A stretch of DNA of 64,000 nucleotides from positions 5,394,001 through 5,458,000 of the forward strand of contig NZ_AP029028.1 in NCBI RefSeq assembly GCF_037076565.1. Reading direction: 5' to 3'. The notes under the pieces were generated by a model. That model had not been told where the DNA came from and did no database searches. It saw only the letters and a list, made by a program, of their open reading frames with translations. Position numbers and translations under genes: made by a program. Shown here one piece after another: positions 23,539-31,810 of the stretch. Origin of the DNA: Herbaspirillum sp. DW155. GTDB taxonomy: Bacteria > Pseudomonadota > Gammaproteobacteria > Burkholderiales > Burkholderiaceae_D. Position 1 is the first letter of the stretch. The number at the start of each line of letters is the position of its first letter.

Positions 23539-24774
23539 TCAGCTCCAGGAATGGCGCGGCGGTGGCGTGCCGTTGAGGGCGTAATTGCCGACCGCAAAAT
23601 ATTTCCAGCGCACCGGATCATGCAGCGTGTGCACGCGCGCATTGCGCCAGTGGCGGTCGAGGTTGTGGCTGGCCAGGGTGGCGGCCGAGCCGGAGAGTTC
23701 GAACAGTTTTTCCGAGGCCAGCAGGGCGACTTCGGTGGACAGCACCTTGGCTTCGGCCACGGCCACCGAGGCTTGTGCCATCTGCTCGAAGCTGATCTGC
23801 GCGGGCAGGCTGTCGAGCAGCGCGGCGGCGTCTTCCAGCAGGGCTTCGGCAGCGTGCAGGCGCAGGCTCAGGTTGCCGACGTCGCGCAGGATGTAGGGAT
23901 CGTCGCTGGCGCGTTCCAGTCCGCTATCCGCATAGGGACGCGAACGGGTGGTGACGAAGGCGATGGTGTCCTGCACGGCCGCCTGCGCGATGCCGGCATC
24001 GATGGCAGCCTGGATCAGCTGCGAGACAGGACCGATGTTGTTGGGCTGTTGCAGCGCGTCCTTCAAGGGCAGCACCTGCGAAGCCGGCACGCGCACGTTG
24101 TCGAACACCACCGTGCCGCTGGCCGTGGTGCGCTGGCCGAAGCCGGACCAGTCATCGATCACGCGCACACCCGGCGCATCATGGCGGCTGAAGACCACCA
24201 GCGGCTGGCCCGCCTCATCGATGGCGCGGCTGGGAATCCAGTGCGCATACAGCGCCCCGGTGGAATAGAAGCGCGTGCCATTGAGCAGGTAGCTGCCGTC
24301 GCCGGCGGCGGTATCACGCGTGGCGCGGGTGCGCACGTCGAGCACGTTCTTGCCGTTGCGCTCGGGTCCGGCATTGCCCAGACGGGCGCCGTCCAGCACC
24401 TCCCTGAAGAAGAAGCGCTGTTGCTCCTCACTGGCGAGATTGGCGATCAGGTTGAGATTGCCGAAATGATTTTGCGGAATCTGGCCGATGGAAGGATCGG
24501 CGGCGGAGATGATCCGAAATACCTCGGCCACCGTCTGCCACGAGGCGCCGATACCACCATGGGAGCGCGGCACGGTGATGGCCCACAAGCCGCTCTGGGA
24601 AAAGCGTTCGATCTGCTCGAACGGAAGGATGCGCTCACGGTCGCGCAGGGCGGCGCCTTGTGCGAACTCGGCAGCCAGTTCGGTGGCCACCTGCAGTGCC
24701 TGCGCCTGGCTGCTGATGCGCCGGGCCGGGCGCAAGCCGGGGCGGCGGGCCGATTCGAGGATGTGCGCGGACAT
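23539..24774 (-). CDS. SfnB-type acyl-CoA dehydrogenase-like flavoprotein, copy 2
   Basis: Same family and motif order as the adjacent copy: LWAITVPRSHGGIGASWQTVAEV, PSIGQIPQNHFGN, WSGFGQRTTASGTVVFDNV, NLDRHWRNARVHTLHDPVRWKYFAVGNYALNG. AGGAG precedes the ATG at 24774; the frame extends further upstream but without homology. It is the first gene of the operon (copy 2, copy 1, LLM monooxygenase, MetQ-like). The two copies are clearly diverged in sequence and probably have different substrates. Confidence 0.92.
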   Translation of the reverse strand: MSAHILESARRPGLRPARRISSQAQALQVATELAAEFAQGAALRDRERILPFEQIERFSQSGLWAITVPRSHGGIGASWQTVAEVFRIISAADPSIGQIPQNHFGNLNLIANLASEEQQRFFFREVLDGARLGNAGPERNGKNVLDVRTRATRDTAAGDGSYLLNGTRFYSTGALYAHWIPSRAIDEAGQPLVVFSRHDAPGVRVIDDWSGFGQRTTASGTVVFDNVRVPASQVLPLKDALQQPNNIGPVSQLIQAAIDAGIAQAAVQDTIAFVTTRSRPYADSGLERASDDPYILRDVGNLSLRLHAAEALLEDAAALLDSLPAQISFEQMAQASVAVAEAKVLSTEVALLASEKLFELSGSAATLASHNLDRHWRNARVHTLHDPVRWKYFAVGNYALNGTPPPRHSWS

Positions 24775-25040
24775 GGACCACTCCTGATGGGATAGTGCGG
24801 ACAGCGCCGAAGGGCGCGCGCGAGGGGTCTCATTAGAGCAAAGCGCGGAGCGAATCCGAACGAAGCATTGCGCATGTGCTTGTTTGTTTTTTGCATGCTG
24901 CACAAGGCACAGAACCTTATGCAGAAACTGCATGAAGCGCCGGCAAGCCCGGCCATACTGTGTTTTCAGCCAGTATCGGGACTTGAAATGGGTTAGAATG
25001 CGCCGACGTTTTACTTAGGTCTTTATCAAGAAACACCGCC

Positions 25041-25247
25041 ATGCTCACCCTCACCGAACTCGAAGATGCAATCAACTACTGGCGCCAGCAGCGCCCGGCC
25101 AGCGGAGAGGAGTGCGCACTGTCCCCGGAAGTCAATGCCCTGGCGGGCCTGTACGCGATGATGATCTTCCATCGTCGCCATGAAGTGGATCTGGAGCAGA
25201 TCGATGCCCAGGCACGCCAGCTGATCGAGGCGTGGCTGGCCAGCTGA
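25041..25247 (+). CDS. DUF3717 family small protein
   Basis: 68-residue acidic protein, MLTLTELEDAINYWRQQRP, with a central helix LSPEVNALAGLYAMMIFHR. Members of the DUF3717 family are common in Burkholderiales and have no known function. It stands alone between the divergent flavoprotein operon and the patatin gene. Confidence 0.8.
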   Translation: MLTLTELEDAINYWRQQRPASGEECALSPEVNALAGLYAMMIFHRRHEVDLEQIDAQARQLIEAWLAS

Positions 25248-25373
25248 GCTGGCGCTTTTCCGTACGCCTGAGTACAGTCACCGTCACCTTGCTGTAAGGG
25301 CGTTATCCTAGACTCCTTTCTGAACGTTCCCGCTGTTGCCGGATCAGTCCGGTATCACCTGAAAGGATGAACG

Positions 25374-26582
25374 ATGCGCAAGGACCAGGATCAGACGCCG
25401 CCCTCCACCCGCCGCAAGGGCGCTACCGCCGCCATGGCCGACAAGCCGCGCGTGGCGCTGGTATTGCAGGGCGGCGGCGCGCTGGGGGCCTACCAGGCAG
25501 GGGTCTATCAGGCCTTGCATGAGCACGACTTCACCCCGGACTGGGTGGTCGGCACCTCCATCGGCGCCATCAATGCCGCCTTGATCGCCGGCAACCCGCG
25601 CGAGAGCCGCATCGAGCGCCTGCGCGAATTCTGGGAGACGGTGGCCCATCCCGACCTGTTCGACCTGCGCCAGGTTCCCGACACCCTGCGTCCCTGGGCC
25701 ACCCGCCTGACCACGCTGGATACCTTCCTGCGCGGCACCGCCGGCTTCTTCCGCCCGCGCCCGCTCAACGCCTTCACGCTGGGCCTGCCGGTGCCGCCCG
25801 AAGAAGCCAGCTTCTACAGCACCGCCGAGCTGGGCCAGACCCTCTCGCGGCTGGTCGATTTCGATTATCTCAATGGCCAGTCCGGCATCCGCATGACGGT
25901 GGCCGCCGTGAAAGTGTCCTGTGGCGCGCTGGTCAATTTCGATACCCGCGACCGCGCGCTGGGGCCGGAACACGTCATGGCCAGCGGCGCGCTGCCGCCG
26001 GGTTTCGCGCCGGTGCGCATCGATGGCGAGCTGTACTGGGATGGCGGCCTGTATTCCAACACGCCGCTGGAAGCCGTGCTCAACGATGCGCCGCGCACCA
26101 ACCTGGTCTGCCTGATGGTGGACCTGTGGCATGCCGATGGCCCGGAACCGCGCACGCTGGAAGAGGTGGTCACGCGCGAAAAGGATGTCACCTTCGCCTC
26201 GCGCTCGCAGCGCCATATCGATGCCTATCTGCAGCAATACCGCCTGCGCCGTGCCGCCCACGACCTCTACAAGCGCCTGCCACCGGAGCTGCTCACCCAG
26301 GAAGACCGCCAGATGATGGCCGAGCTCAACGCCGACACCACCATCCACATCGTGCGCTTGGCCTATGCCGGGCGTGACTGGAACATGGCCTCCAAGGATG
26401 TCAATTTCGCCCGCGGCTCGGTGCAGTGGCGCTGGGAACAGGGCTACCAGGATGCCCTGCGCGGCATCGCCTTGAGCCAGGAAGATTCCTTCGGCCAGAG
26501 CGAGGCGGGCATCGTGGTGCATGACCTGCCCAGCGGCCAGACTCACATCAGCGCCGCGAAAACAACCGAACGTTCGGCTTGA
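25374..26582 (+). CDS. Patatin-like phospholipase with DUF3734 C-terminal domain
   Basis: Serine lipid hydrolase, 402 residues, no signal peptide. The oxyanion loop GGGALGAYQAG is at about residue 33, the nucleophile Ser62 is in GTSIGA, and the catalytic Asp is in the DGGLYSNTP motif near residue 222. The C-terminal third (RSQRHIDAYLQQYRLRRAAHDLYKRLP) belongs to the DUF3734 type. This group often occurs next to polyhydroxyalkanoate genes, and here the phasin gene follows; a role in granule or membrane lipid turnover is possible but not shown. Confidence 0.9.
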   Translation: MRKDQDQTPPSTRRKGATAAMADKPRVALVLQGGGALGAYQAGVYQALHEHDFTPDWVVGTSIGAINAALIAGNPRESRIERLREFWETVAHPDLFDLRQVPDTLRPWATRLTTLDTFLRGTAGFFRPRPLNAFTLGLPVPPEEASFYSTAELGQTLSRLVDFDYLNGQSGIRMTVAAVKVSCGALVNFDTRDRALGPEHVMASGALPPGFAPVRIDGELYWDGGLYSNTPLEAVLNDAPRTNLVCLMVDLWHADGPEPRTLEEVVTREKDVTFASRSQRHIDAYLQQYRLRRAAHDLYKRLPPELLTQEDRQMMAELNADTTIHIVRLAYAGRDWNMASKDVNFARGSVQWRWEQGYQDALRGIALSQEDSFGQSEAGIVVHDLPSGQTHISAAKTTERSA

Positions 26583-26636
26583 TCGCCCGCAAAGCCACGC
26601 GGGGTAAGGCGTCGCATAATTTCCACGGGAATGTAA

Positions 26637-26661
26637 ATATTTTGTGCGACGCACAAAATAT
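26637..26661. promoter_or_regulatory. Perfect palindrome upstream of the phasin gene (PhaR-like operator)
   Basis: Arms ATATTTTGTGC and GCACAAAATAT are separated by GAC. A second, partial copy with GCACAAAAT lies at 26708-26716. Both are between the patatin stop and the phasin start. PhaR represses phasin genes in PHB-making bacteria by binding sites in this position; assignment to PhaR is inference. Confidence 0.6.
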
Positions 26662-26707
26662 CACTTGATTTCACCAAAGAAGTGCATAGAATAGGAATTG
26701 TTGCGGC

Positions 26708-26716
26708 GCACAAAAT
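26708..26716. promoter_or_regulatory. Second, partial copy of the phasin operator
   Basis: GCACAAAAT repeats the right arm of the palindrome at 26637. Its left arm (ATTGTTGC) is degenerate. Confidence 0.4.
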
Positions 26717-26821
26717 CAAGATGTTTAGCTGATTCTGGTCGAAAGCCGCGCTCGAACGCCGATTGTTTTGATCGTCACGCTCGTCGGCAAGCTCATTTGT
26801 CATATCACTTAGGAGATGAAC

Positions 26822-27391
26822 ATGTTTTCGTACCAAGATCAGTTTTCCGCCGCTACCAAGGCCAACCTGCAAGCCCATCTGGACCTCATCAACAATCTGA
26901 CCGCCAAGGCCTTCGAAGGCGTGGAAAAGATCGTTGAGCTGAACCTGTCGGCCACCAAGGCCACCCTGGAAGAAGCCACCGCTGCCGCCAAGCAGCTGGC
27001 CGCCGCCAAGGATCCGCAGGAACTGCTGTCGCTGGCGGCTGCCCAGGCCCAGCCGGGCGCTGAAAAGGCCACCGCCTACAGCCGTCACCTGGCCGGTATC
27101 GTGTCGGCCACCCAGGCTGAATTCACCAAGGCTGCCGAAGCCCAGATTTCCGAAACCAGCCGCAAGCTGTCGGCCCTGATCGACGAGATCAGCAAGAATG
27201 CGCCCCCGGGCTCGGAGCAAGCCGTCTCCATCCTGAAGGCCACCCTGACCAACGCCAACGCTGCCTACGAGCAACTGTCCAAGAATTCCAAGCAAGCCGT
27301 GGAAACCCTGGAAGCGAACCTGGCCAACGCGACCAAGCAGTTCACCGCCGTGGCTGAAAAGACCGTCGCTTCGACCCGCTCCAAGAAGTAA
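26822..27391 (+). CDS. phaP: Phasin, PHB granule surface protein
   Basis: Small amphipathic helical protein that coats polyhydroxybutyrate granules, controlling their number and size. 189 residues with the phasin_2 layout: FSYQDQFSAATKANLQAHLDLINNLTAKAFEGVEKIVELNL at the N-terminus and Ala/Lys/Glu-rich helices without cysteines. The start at 26822 is preferred over the ATG at 26816 because AGGAG (26811-26815) directly abuts the latter. Two palindromic operator-like sites lie upstream, and a strong terminator follows, so this is a single-gene unit. Confidence 0.93.
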   Translation: MFSYQDQFSAATKANLQAHLDLINNLTAKAFEGVEKIVELNLSATKATLEEATAAAKQLAAAKDPQELLSLAAAQAQPGAEKATAYSRHLAGIVSATQAEFTKAAEAQISETSRKLSALIDEISKNAPPGSEQAVSILKATLTNANAAYEQLSKNSKQAVETLEANLANATKQFTAVAEKTVASTRSKK

Positions 27392-27413
27392 TCTTCGCTT
27401 TCGGCTGTAAAAA

Positions 27414-27449
27414 CAAAACGCCGCCTCGGGCAACCGGAGCGGCGTTTTG
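27414..27449 (+). terminator. Rho-independent terminator of phaP
   Basis: CAAAACGCCGC and GCGGCGTTTTG form an 11-bp stem 23 bp after the phasin stop. The flanks also allow action on the convergent COG2509 gene. Confidence 0.85.
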
Positions 27450-27481
27450 CTTTGGGGTGATCCGAAGCCGGGATCAACGCA

Positions 27482-29089
27482 TCAGGACTGCGCCACGATA
27501 TCCAGCGCCAGCGCCTCGGCCACGCGGATGCCATCGATGGCGGCCGACATGATGCCGCCGGCATAACCGGCCCCCTCGCCAGCGGGATACAAACCCTTGG
27601 TATTGAGGCTCTGCAGGGTGTGGTCATCGCGCTTGATGCGGATCGGCGAGGACGTGCGCGTCTCGATGCCGGTCAGCACGGCGTCGTGCATGGAATAGCC
27701 ACGGATCTGCTTCTCGAACGCGGGCAGTGCTTCGCGGATGGCATCGATGGCGTACTTGGGCAGGGAAGGATTCAGGTCACCCAGCGTCACGCCGGGCTTG
27801 TAGGACGGCTCCACGCTGCCCAGCCGGGTCGAGGGACGATTGGCGATGAAGTCGCCCACCAGCTGTCCGGGCGCATTGTAGTTGCCGCCGCCCAGTTCGT
27901 AAGCGCGGCTTTCCCACTCGCGCTGGAAGGCGATGCCGGCCAGCGGATGGCCCGGATAATCGGCCGGCGAGATGCCCACCACGATGCCGCTGTTGGCATT
28001 GCGCTCGTTGCGCGAATACTGGCTCATGCCATTGGTGACCACACGGCCCGGCTCGGAAGTGGCCGCCACCACCGTGCCGCCGGGGCACATGCAGAAGCTG
28101 TAGACCGAACGGCCATTGGAGGCATGGTGCACCAGCTTGTAATCGGCCGCGCCCAGGATGGGATGGCCGGCACCGGGACCGAAGCGGCACTTGTCGATCA
28201 GCGACTGCGGATGCTCGGCGCGGAAACCGATGGAGAAGGGCTTGGCCTCGATGTAGACGCCGCGCTCGTAGAGCATCTCGAAGGTATCGCGGGCGCTGTG
28301 GCCGATGGCCAGCACCACGTGGTCGGCTTCGATTTGTTCGCCGGTGTTGAGCGTCAGGCCACGGATGTGGCCGTCTTCGATGAGCACGTCCTCGACGCGC
28401 TGCTCGAAGCGGAATTCACCGCCCAGCTTCTCGATCTTCTCGCGCATCAACTGGATCATCTTGACCAGGCGGAAGGTACCGATGTGGGGCTTGCTGACGT
28501 ACATGATTTCGGGCGGCGCATCGGCGGCCACGAATTCGGCCAGCACCTTGCGGCCATAGTGCTTGGGGTCCTTGACCTGGCTGTAGAGCTTGCCGTCGGA
28601 GAAGGTGCCGGCTCCGCCTTCGCCGAATTGCACGTTCGATTCCGGTTTCAATTCGCGCTGGCGCCACAGGCCCCAGGTGTCCTTGGTGCGCTCGCGCACG
28701 GTCTTGCCGCGTTCCAGGATGAGCGGATTGAAGCCCATCTCGGCCAGGATCAGCGCCGCAAACAGACCGCAGGGACCGAAGCCGATCACCACCGGACGCT
28801 TCCTGAGCGTGGCCGGTGCGCGCGTAACGTAGTGGTAGGAGGTATCGGGCGTGGGACCGATGTTGGTCTTCTTCGCATGACGCGCCAGCACGGCCGCCTC
28901 GTCCTTCACCTCGGCGTCGATGGTGTAGGTCAGGGTGATGGCCGTCTTCTTGCGGGCATCGTAGCTGCGGCGAAACAGCGTGAAGGACACCAGCGCATCG
29001 GCCGTGATGCCCAGGCGGTCGAGGATGGCGGCGTTCAGTTCGTCTTCCGTATGGCTCAGCGGAAGGGTCAGTTCAGAGATGCGCAACAT
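27482..29089 (-). CDS. FAD-dependent dehydrogenase of the COG2509 family
   Basis: 535-residue cytoplasmic flavoprotein of uncharacterised function that occurs widely. An N-terminal ~90-residue domain (LRISELTLPLSHTEDELNAAIL, FRRSYDARKKTAI) precedes the FAD motif VVIGFGPCGLFAALILAEMG. Typical downstream blocks are FGEGGAGTFSDGKLYSQVKDP, KPFSIGFRAEHPQ, CMCPGGTVVAATSE and the C-terminal GLYPAGEGAGYAGGIMSAAIDG that completes the FAD site. It is a single gene convergent with phaP. Confidence 0.88.
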   Translation of the reverse strand: MLRISELTLPLSHTEDELNAAILDRLGITADALVSFTLFRRSYDARKKTAITLTYTIDAEVKDEAAVLARHAKKTNIGPTPDTSYHYVTRAPATLRKRPVVIGFGPCGLFAALILAEMGFNPLILERGKTVRERTKDTWGLWRQRELKPESNVQFGEGGAGTFSDGKLYSQVKDPKHYGRKVLAEFVAADAPPEIMYVSKPHIGTFRLVKMIQLMREKIEKLGGEFRFEQRVEDVLIEDGHIRGLTLNTGEQIEADHVVLAIGHSARDTFEMLYERGVYIEAKPFSIGFRAEHPQSLIDKCRFGPGAGHPILGAADYKLVHHASNGRSVYSFCMCPGGTVVAATSEPGRVVTNGMSQYSRNERNANSGIVVGISPADYPGHPLAGIAFQREWESRAYELGGGNYNAPGQLVGDFIANRPSTRLGSVEPSYKPGVTLGDLNPSLPKYAIDAIREALPAFEKQIRGYSMHDAVLTGIETRTSSPIRIKRDDHTLQSLNTKGLYPAGEGAGYAGGIMSAAIDGIRVAEALALDIVAQS

Positions 29090-29434
29090 GTGCGGGGACT
29101 TTCAACAAGACTGGGGATGCAGGCGGTGGCGCAGGCCACGGTGGCCGGTGGGATCACGGCGCAAGGCTGCGCGAAAGGCGACATTCTACTCCAGCCGGGC
29201 AGGCGCTCCCAGCCGGCGGCGCGCGGGGTGTGGCGTCTTCGCCATGTATCGGTCTGTCCGGATTTGTTACCGGGCATTGTGCGTTCCCGGCGTTCTGCCC
29301 GCGCGGGCAGGCTGGGCGACACACCTGGAAACACAACATTACAGTCTTAAAGAAGCCCGGCTCCTAGAGTGGTTTCACAGCACGGCTCATCCGCCCGCGC
29401 TGCATCCACGTCACACCACTTTGCAGGAGCCATC

Positions 29435-29770
29435 ATGAAAAAGACGACAAGCCGCCTCACCTTCGCCCTTCTCGCCACCCTGTGCGCCCTCGGCGCCACC
29501 GTCGCCACGGCCCCCGCCGCACAGGCCCAGGTGGTCGGCGTGGACGTGCGCATCGGCACGCCACCGCCCGCCCCGCGCTATGAAGTCGTACCGCCGCCGC
29601 GCCACGGCTATGCCTGGGCGCCCGGTTACTGGGCCTGGAACGGCTATCGCCACGTCTGGGTCGGCGGCCACTGGGAACGCATGCGCCGCGAATACGTACG
29701 CTATGAGCCGGCCCACTGGCAGCCCGGTCCGGGCGGCTGGGTCTTCATTCCGGGTCACTGGGTGCGCTGA
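29435..29770 (+). CDS. YXWGXW-repeat exported protein
   Basis: 111 residues with a Sec signal peptide (cleavage after AQA near residue 31). The mature part is mostly aromatic repeats of the YXWGXW type (YAWAPGYWAWNGYRHVWVGGHWER, then HWQPGPGGWVFIPGHWVR), a pattern found in exported proteins of unknown role. GCAGGAG precedes the ATG. Its last 26 bases overlap the 3' end of mnmC on the other strand, so the two transcripts are antisense to each other there. Confidence 0.85.
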   Translation: MKKTTSRLTFALLATLCALGATVATAPAAQAQVVGVDVRIGTPPPAPRYEVVPPPRHGYAWAPGYWAWNGYRHVWVGGHWERMRREYVRYEPAHWQPGPGGWVFIPGHWVR

Positions 29771-31622
29771 GCGCGGTCGCTGAGTCCGCGCCAAAGCGGG
29801 CCGGGTCCAGAGCCGTCACCAGATCGCGCGGCAGCGGCAAGGGCTCGCGCTCGATCATCGCGGCCAGCAGTTCGGCCATCAGCGGCGCCCAGATCAGGCC
29901 ACGCGAGGCATAGCCCAGCAGGCCGAAGAGCCCTGGCTCGCCGGGCAAGGCACCGACCAGCGGGAGGCGGTCCGGCGCGATGCAGCGCTGGCCGACCCGG
30001 CCGGCCAGATTTTCATCGGCCTGCGGCAAGGTGGTGTGCGCGGCGATCTGCGGCAGCATGTGCTGCAGGCGGCCGAGGTTCTCGGCATGACTGTCGGCAC
30101 GCAGGCTGGCATCGTCGAAACGGTCATACGTGGCGCCCATGCAGACCTGGCCGGCATAGGGCCGGGTCAGGTAGCCATCGCCACACAGCGCATGCGGCAG
30201 GTCGGGGAAGCCCGCTGCCGGCAGATGCGTGACCTGTCCGCGCACCGCGTTCAAGGGCAGCCCGGCCGCCTGCGCCAGCGCGCGCGCCTGCGCACCGCCG
30301 GCCAGGATCACCAGCGGCGCCTGGGCGATCAGCTCGCCCTCAGCGTCCAGTGCCTGCCATTGTTCCTGCCCGCGTTGCAGGCGGGCGACGGCACGGTTGA
30401 AGTGCGTCTTCACCTCCCCTTGCGCACGGGCCACGGCCAGCAGGCGGCGGCACACCGAGGGCGGATTGAGCCAGCCCGCTTCCGGGAAGAAATAGCCGCC
30501 GCCCATGGTCGGCATGCCCAGCACCGCGGCCGTCTCGTCGGCCGGCATCCAGCGCGCATAGCGCGGCGGATACTGCCACTGCTGCGCGCCCTGCTCGAAG
30601 GACAAGGCCTGTTTGGCATCGCGGCCGAATTGCAGGATGCCGCAGCATTCGCCCTTGATCGCCGCGTCATCGCTCAAGCCCACGCCGCCCAAATCCTGCC
30701 AGCGCTGCGCCGCGAACAGGAAGGCGGCACGCGTGAGGCGGGCCAGCGGACTATCGTCGCGCGCCAGCGCCGGCATGAACAGGCCGCCGTGATTGCCCGA
30801 AGCCCGCGTGGCCACGTCCGGACCGGCATCGATGAGCTCGACGCGCCAGCCGCGTGCGCTCAGGCGCTCGGCGGCGGCGGTGCCGGCCAGTCCGGCGCCG
30901 ATCACCAAGGCATGGCGCGAGTGGTACGGACCACGCCGCAAAGGCGTACCGGTGGCAGCCACATGGGTGGCGGGCCTGGCCCAGGTGGGCGCGTAGCGCA
31001 GGGCGAGCGCGCCTTCCCGCTCCTCTGCCTGCCAACCCACCTGGCGCATCGCCGCCGCCAGCGCGGGCTGCCCGGCCGCCCCGAACACCAGCGCCCGCGC
31101 GCCCGTCCAGGCCAGGCGTGCCAGCCGCTTGCAGGCGTGGGCATGCCAGGGTGGTGCGGCAGGGTCGAAGCGGGTCGGATCGGCATGCAGGTAGAACAGG
31201 TCCACTGGCGCTTCCAGCCGCGCCAGCTCTTCTTCGACCGCCCCCCAGATCAGGGTCAGCGTCACCCGCCCCTCATCGAGCAGCAGGCGATGCGCGCCCG
31301 GCAGCGGCAGTGGCCATGCTGCGCGCAAGGCCTGTGCATAAGTCAGATCGTCGTGAAGGGCGTCTGCGCACGGCGGATGCGGCAGGATGGCGACGTAATG
31401 CAGATGCGCTGCGCCCTGCCCCGCTGCACGCTGGCGGGCAAAGGCATGCCAGGTGGCGAAGAAGGCATGGCCCAGGCCGAAATGCAGATCCAGCACGGTG
31501 GCGCTGTGTTGTTCGCGCAGGCAGTCGGGGGCGGCATGCAGTGTGCGCGTGATCGCAGCGGCCTCGGCGCGCCAGGCAGCCAGCAGTTCGGGGCTGGCCA
31601 GTTGAAGGGGACGAGCAGGCAT
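29745..31622 (-). CDS. mnmC: MnmC: tRNA mnm5U34 synthesis protein, methyltransferase half degenerate
   Basis: Two-domain protein that finishes mnm5(s2)U at the wobble base of tRNA after MnmEG. The C-terminal FAD half (about residues 240-600) is typical: ALVIGAGLAGTAAAERLSARGW, ASGNHGGLFMPALARDDSP, LSFEQGAQQWQYPPRYARW and LLGYASRGLIWAPLMAELLA. The N-terminal methyltransferase half (residues 1-235) is recognisable (VLDLHFGLGHAFFATWHAF) but its usual DGFAP...NPxMW block reads LHADPTRFDPAAPPW, so SAM-dependent methylation is doubtful. I chose 31622 as the start; the frame continues to 31700. Confidence 0.88.
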   Translation of the reverse strand: MPARPLQLASPELLAAWRAEAAAITRTLHAAPDCLREQHSATVLDLHFGLGHAFFATWHAFARQRAAGQGAAHLHYVAILPHPPCADALHDDLTYAQALRAAWPLPLPGAHRLLLDEGRVTLTLIWGAVEEELARLEAPVDLFYLHADPTRFDPAAPPWHAHACKRLARLAWTGARALVFGAAGQPALAAAMRQVGWQAEEREGALALRYAPTWARPATHVAATGTPLRRGPYHSRHALVIGAGLAGTAAAERLSARGWRVELIDAGPDVATRASGNHGGLFMPALARDDSPLARLTRAAFLFAAQRWQDLGGVGLSDDAAIKGECCGILQFGRDAKQALSFEQGAQQWQYPPRYARWMPADETAAVLGMPTMGGGYFFPEAGWLNPPSVCRRLLAVARAQGEVKTHFNRAVARLQRGQEQWQALDAEGELIAQAPLVILAGGAQARALAQAAGLPLNAVRGQVTHLPAAGFPDLPHALCGDGYLTRPYAGQVCMGATYDRFDDASLRADSHAENLGRLQHMLPQIAAHTTLPQADENLAGRVGQRCIAPDRLPLVGALPGEPGLFGLLGYASRGLIWAPLMAELLAAMIEREPLPLPRDLVTALDPARFGADSATALSAPSDPE

Positions 31623-31717
31623 CTTGAAAAGCCCTGTGGATAAATCAGACAAGGCCGCCATTCTACGCCGCCCATTCCATGCGGCATTGCGCCTTGACAA
31701 AGGAGAACGCCTTCCCT

Positions 31718-31753
31718 AAAACCCATTTCGTAAATAGGCGTGAGATGCGTTCT
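31718..31753. repeat. Solo 36-bp imperfect palindromic repeat
   Basis: Same unit as at 14301 with two substitutions (AAAACCC instead of AGAACCC, and a G in CATTTCGTAAA). It lies in the divergent mnmC/AEC intergenic region, where it could affect either promoter. Confidence 0.8.
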
Positions 31754-31810
31754 AGTCTGGCCCACGCCCAATGCCGATCAACCTGCCCCGCAGCATGGCT
31801 GCGCACCGCC

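Noticed and set aside
20771-23584. Very long open frame on the plus strand (937 codons)
   Set aside because: It is antisense to the LLM monooxygenase and SfnB genes, which have clear family motifs; its translation shows only the low-complexity His/Gly/Arg composition typical of shadows in GC-rich DNA.
31635-31643. Perfect DnaA box TGTGGATAA upstream of mnmC
   Set aside because: A single 9-mer, without a cluster or AT-rich unwinding region, is expected by chance at this scale; another isolated copy lies inside dadA near 6507.
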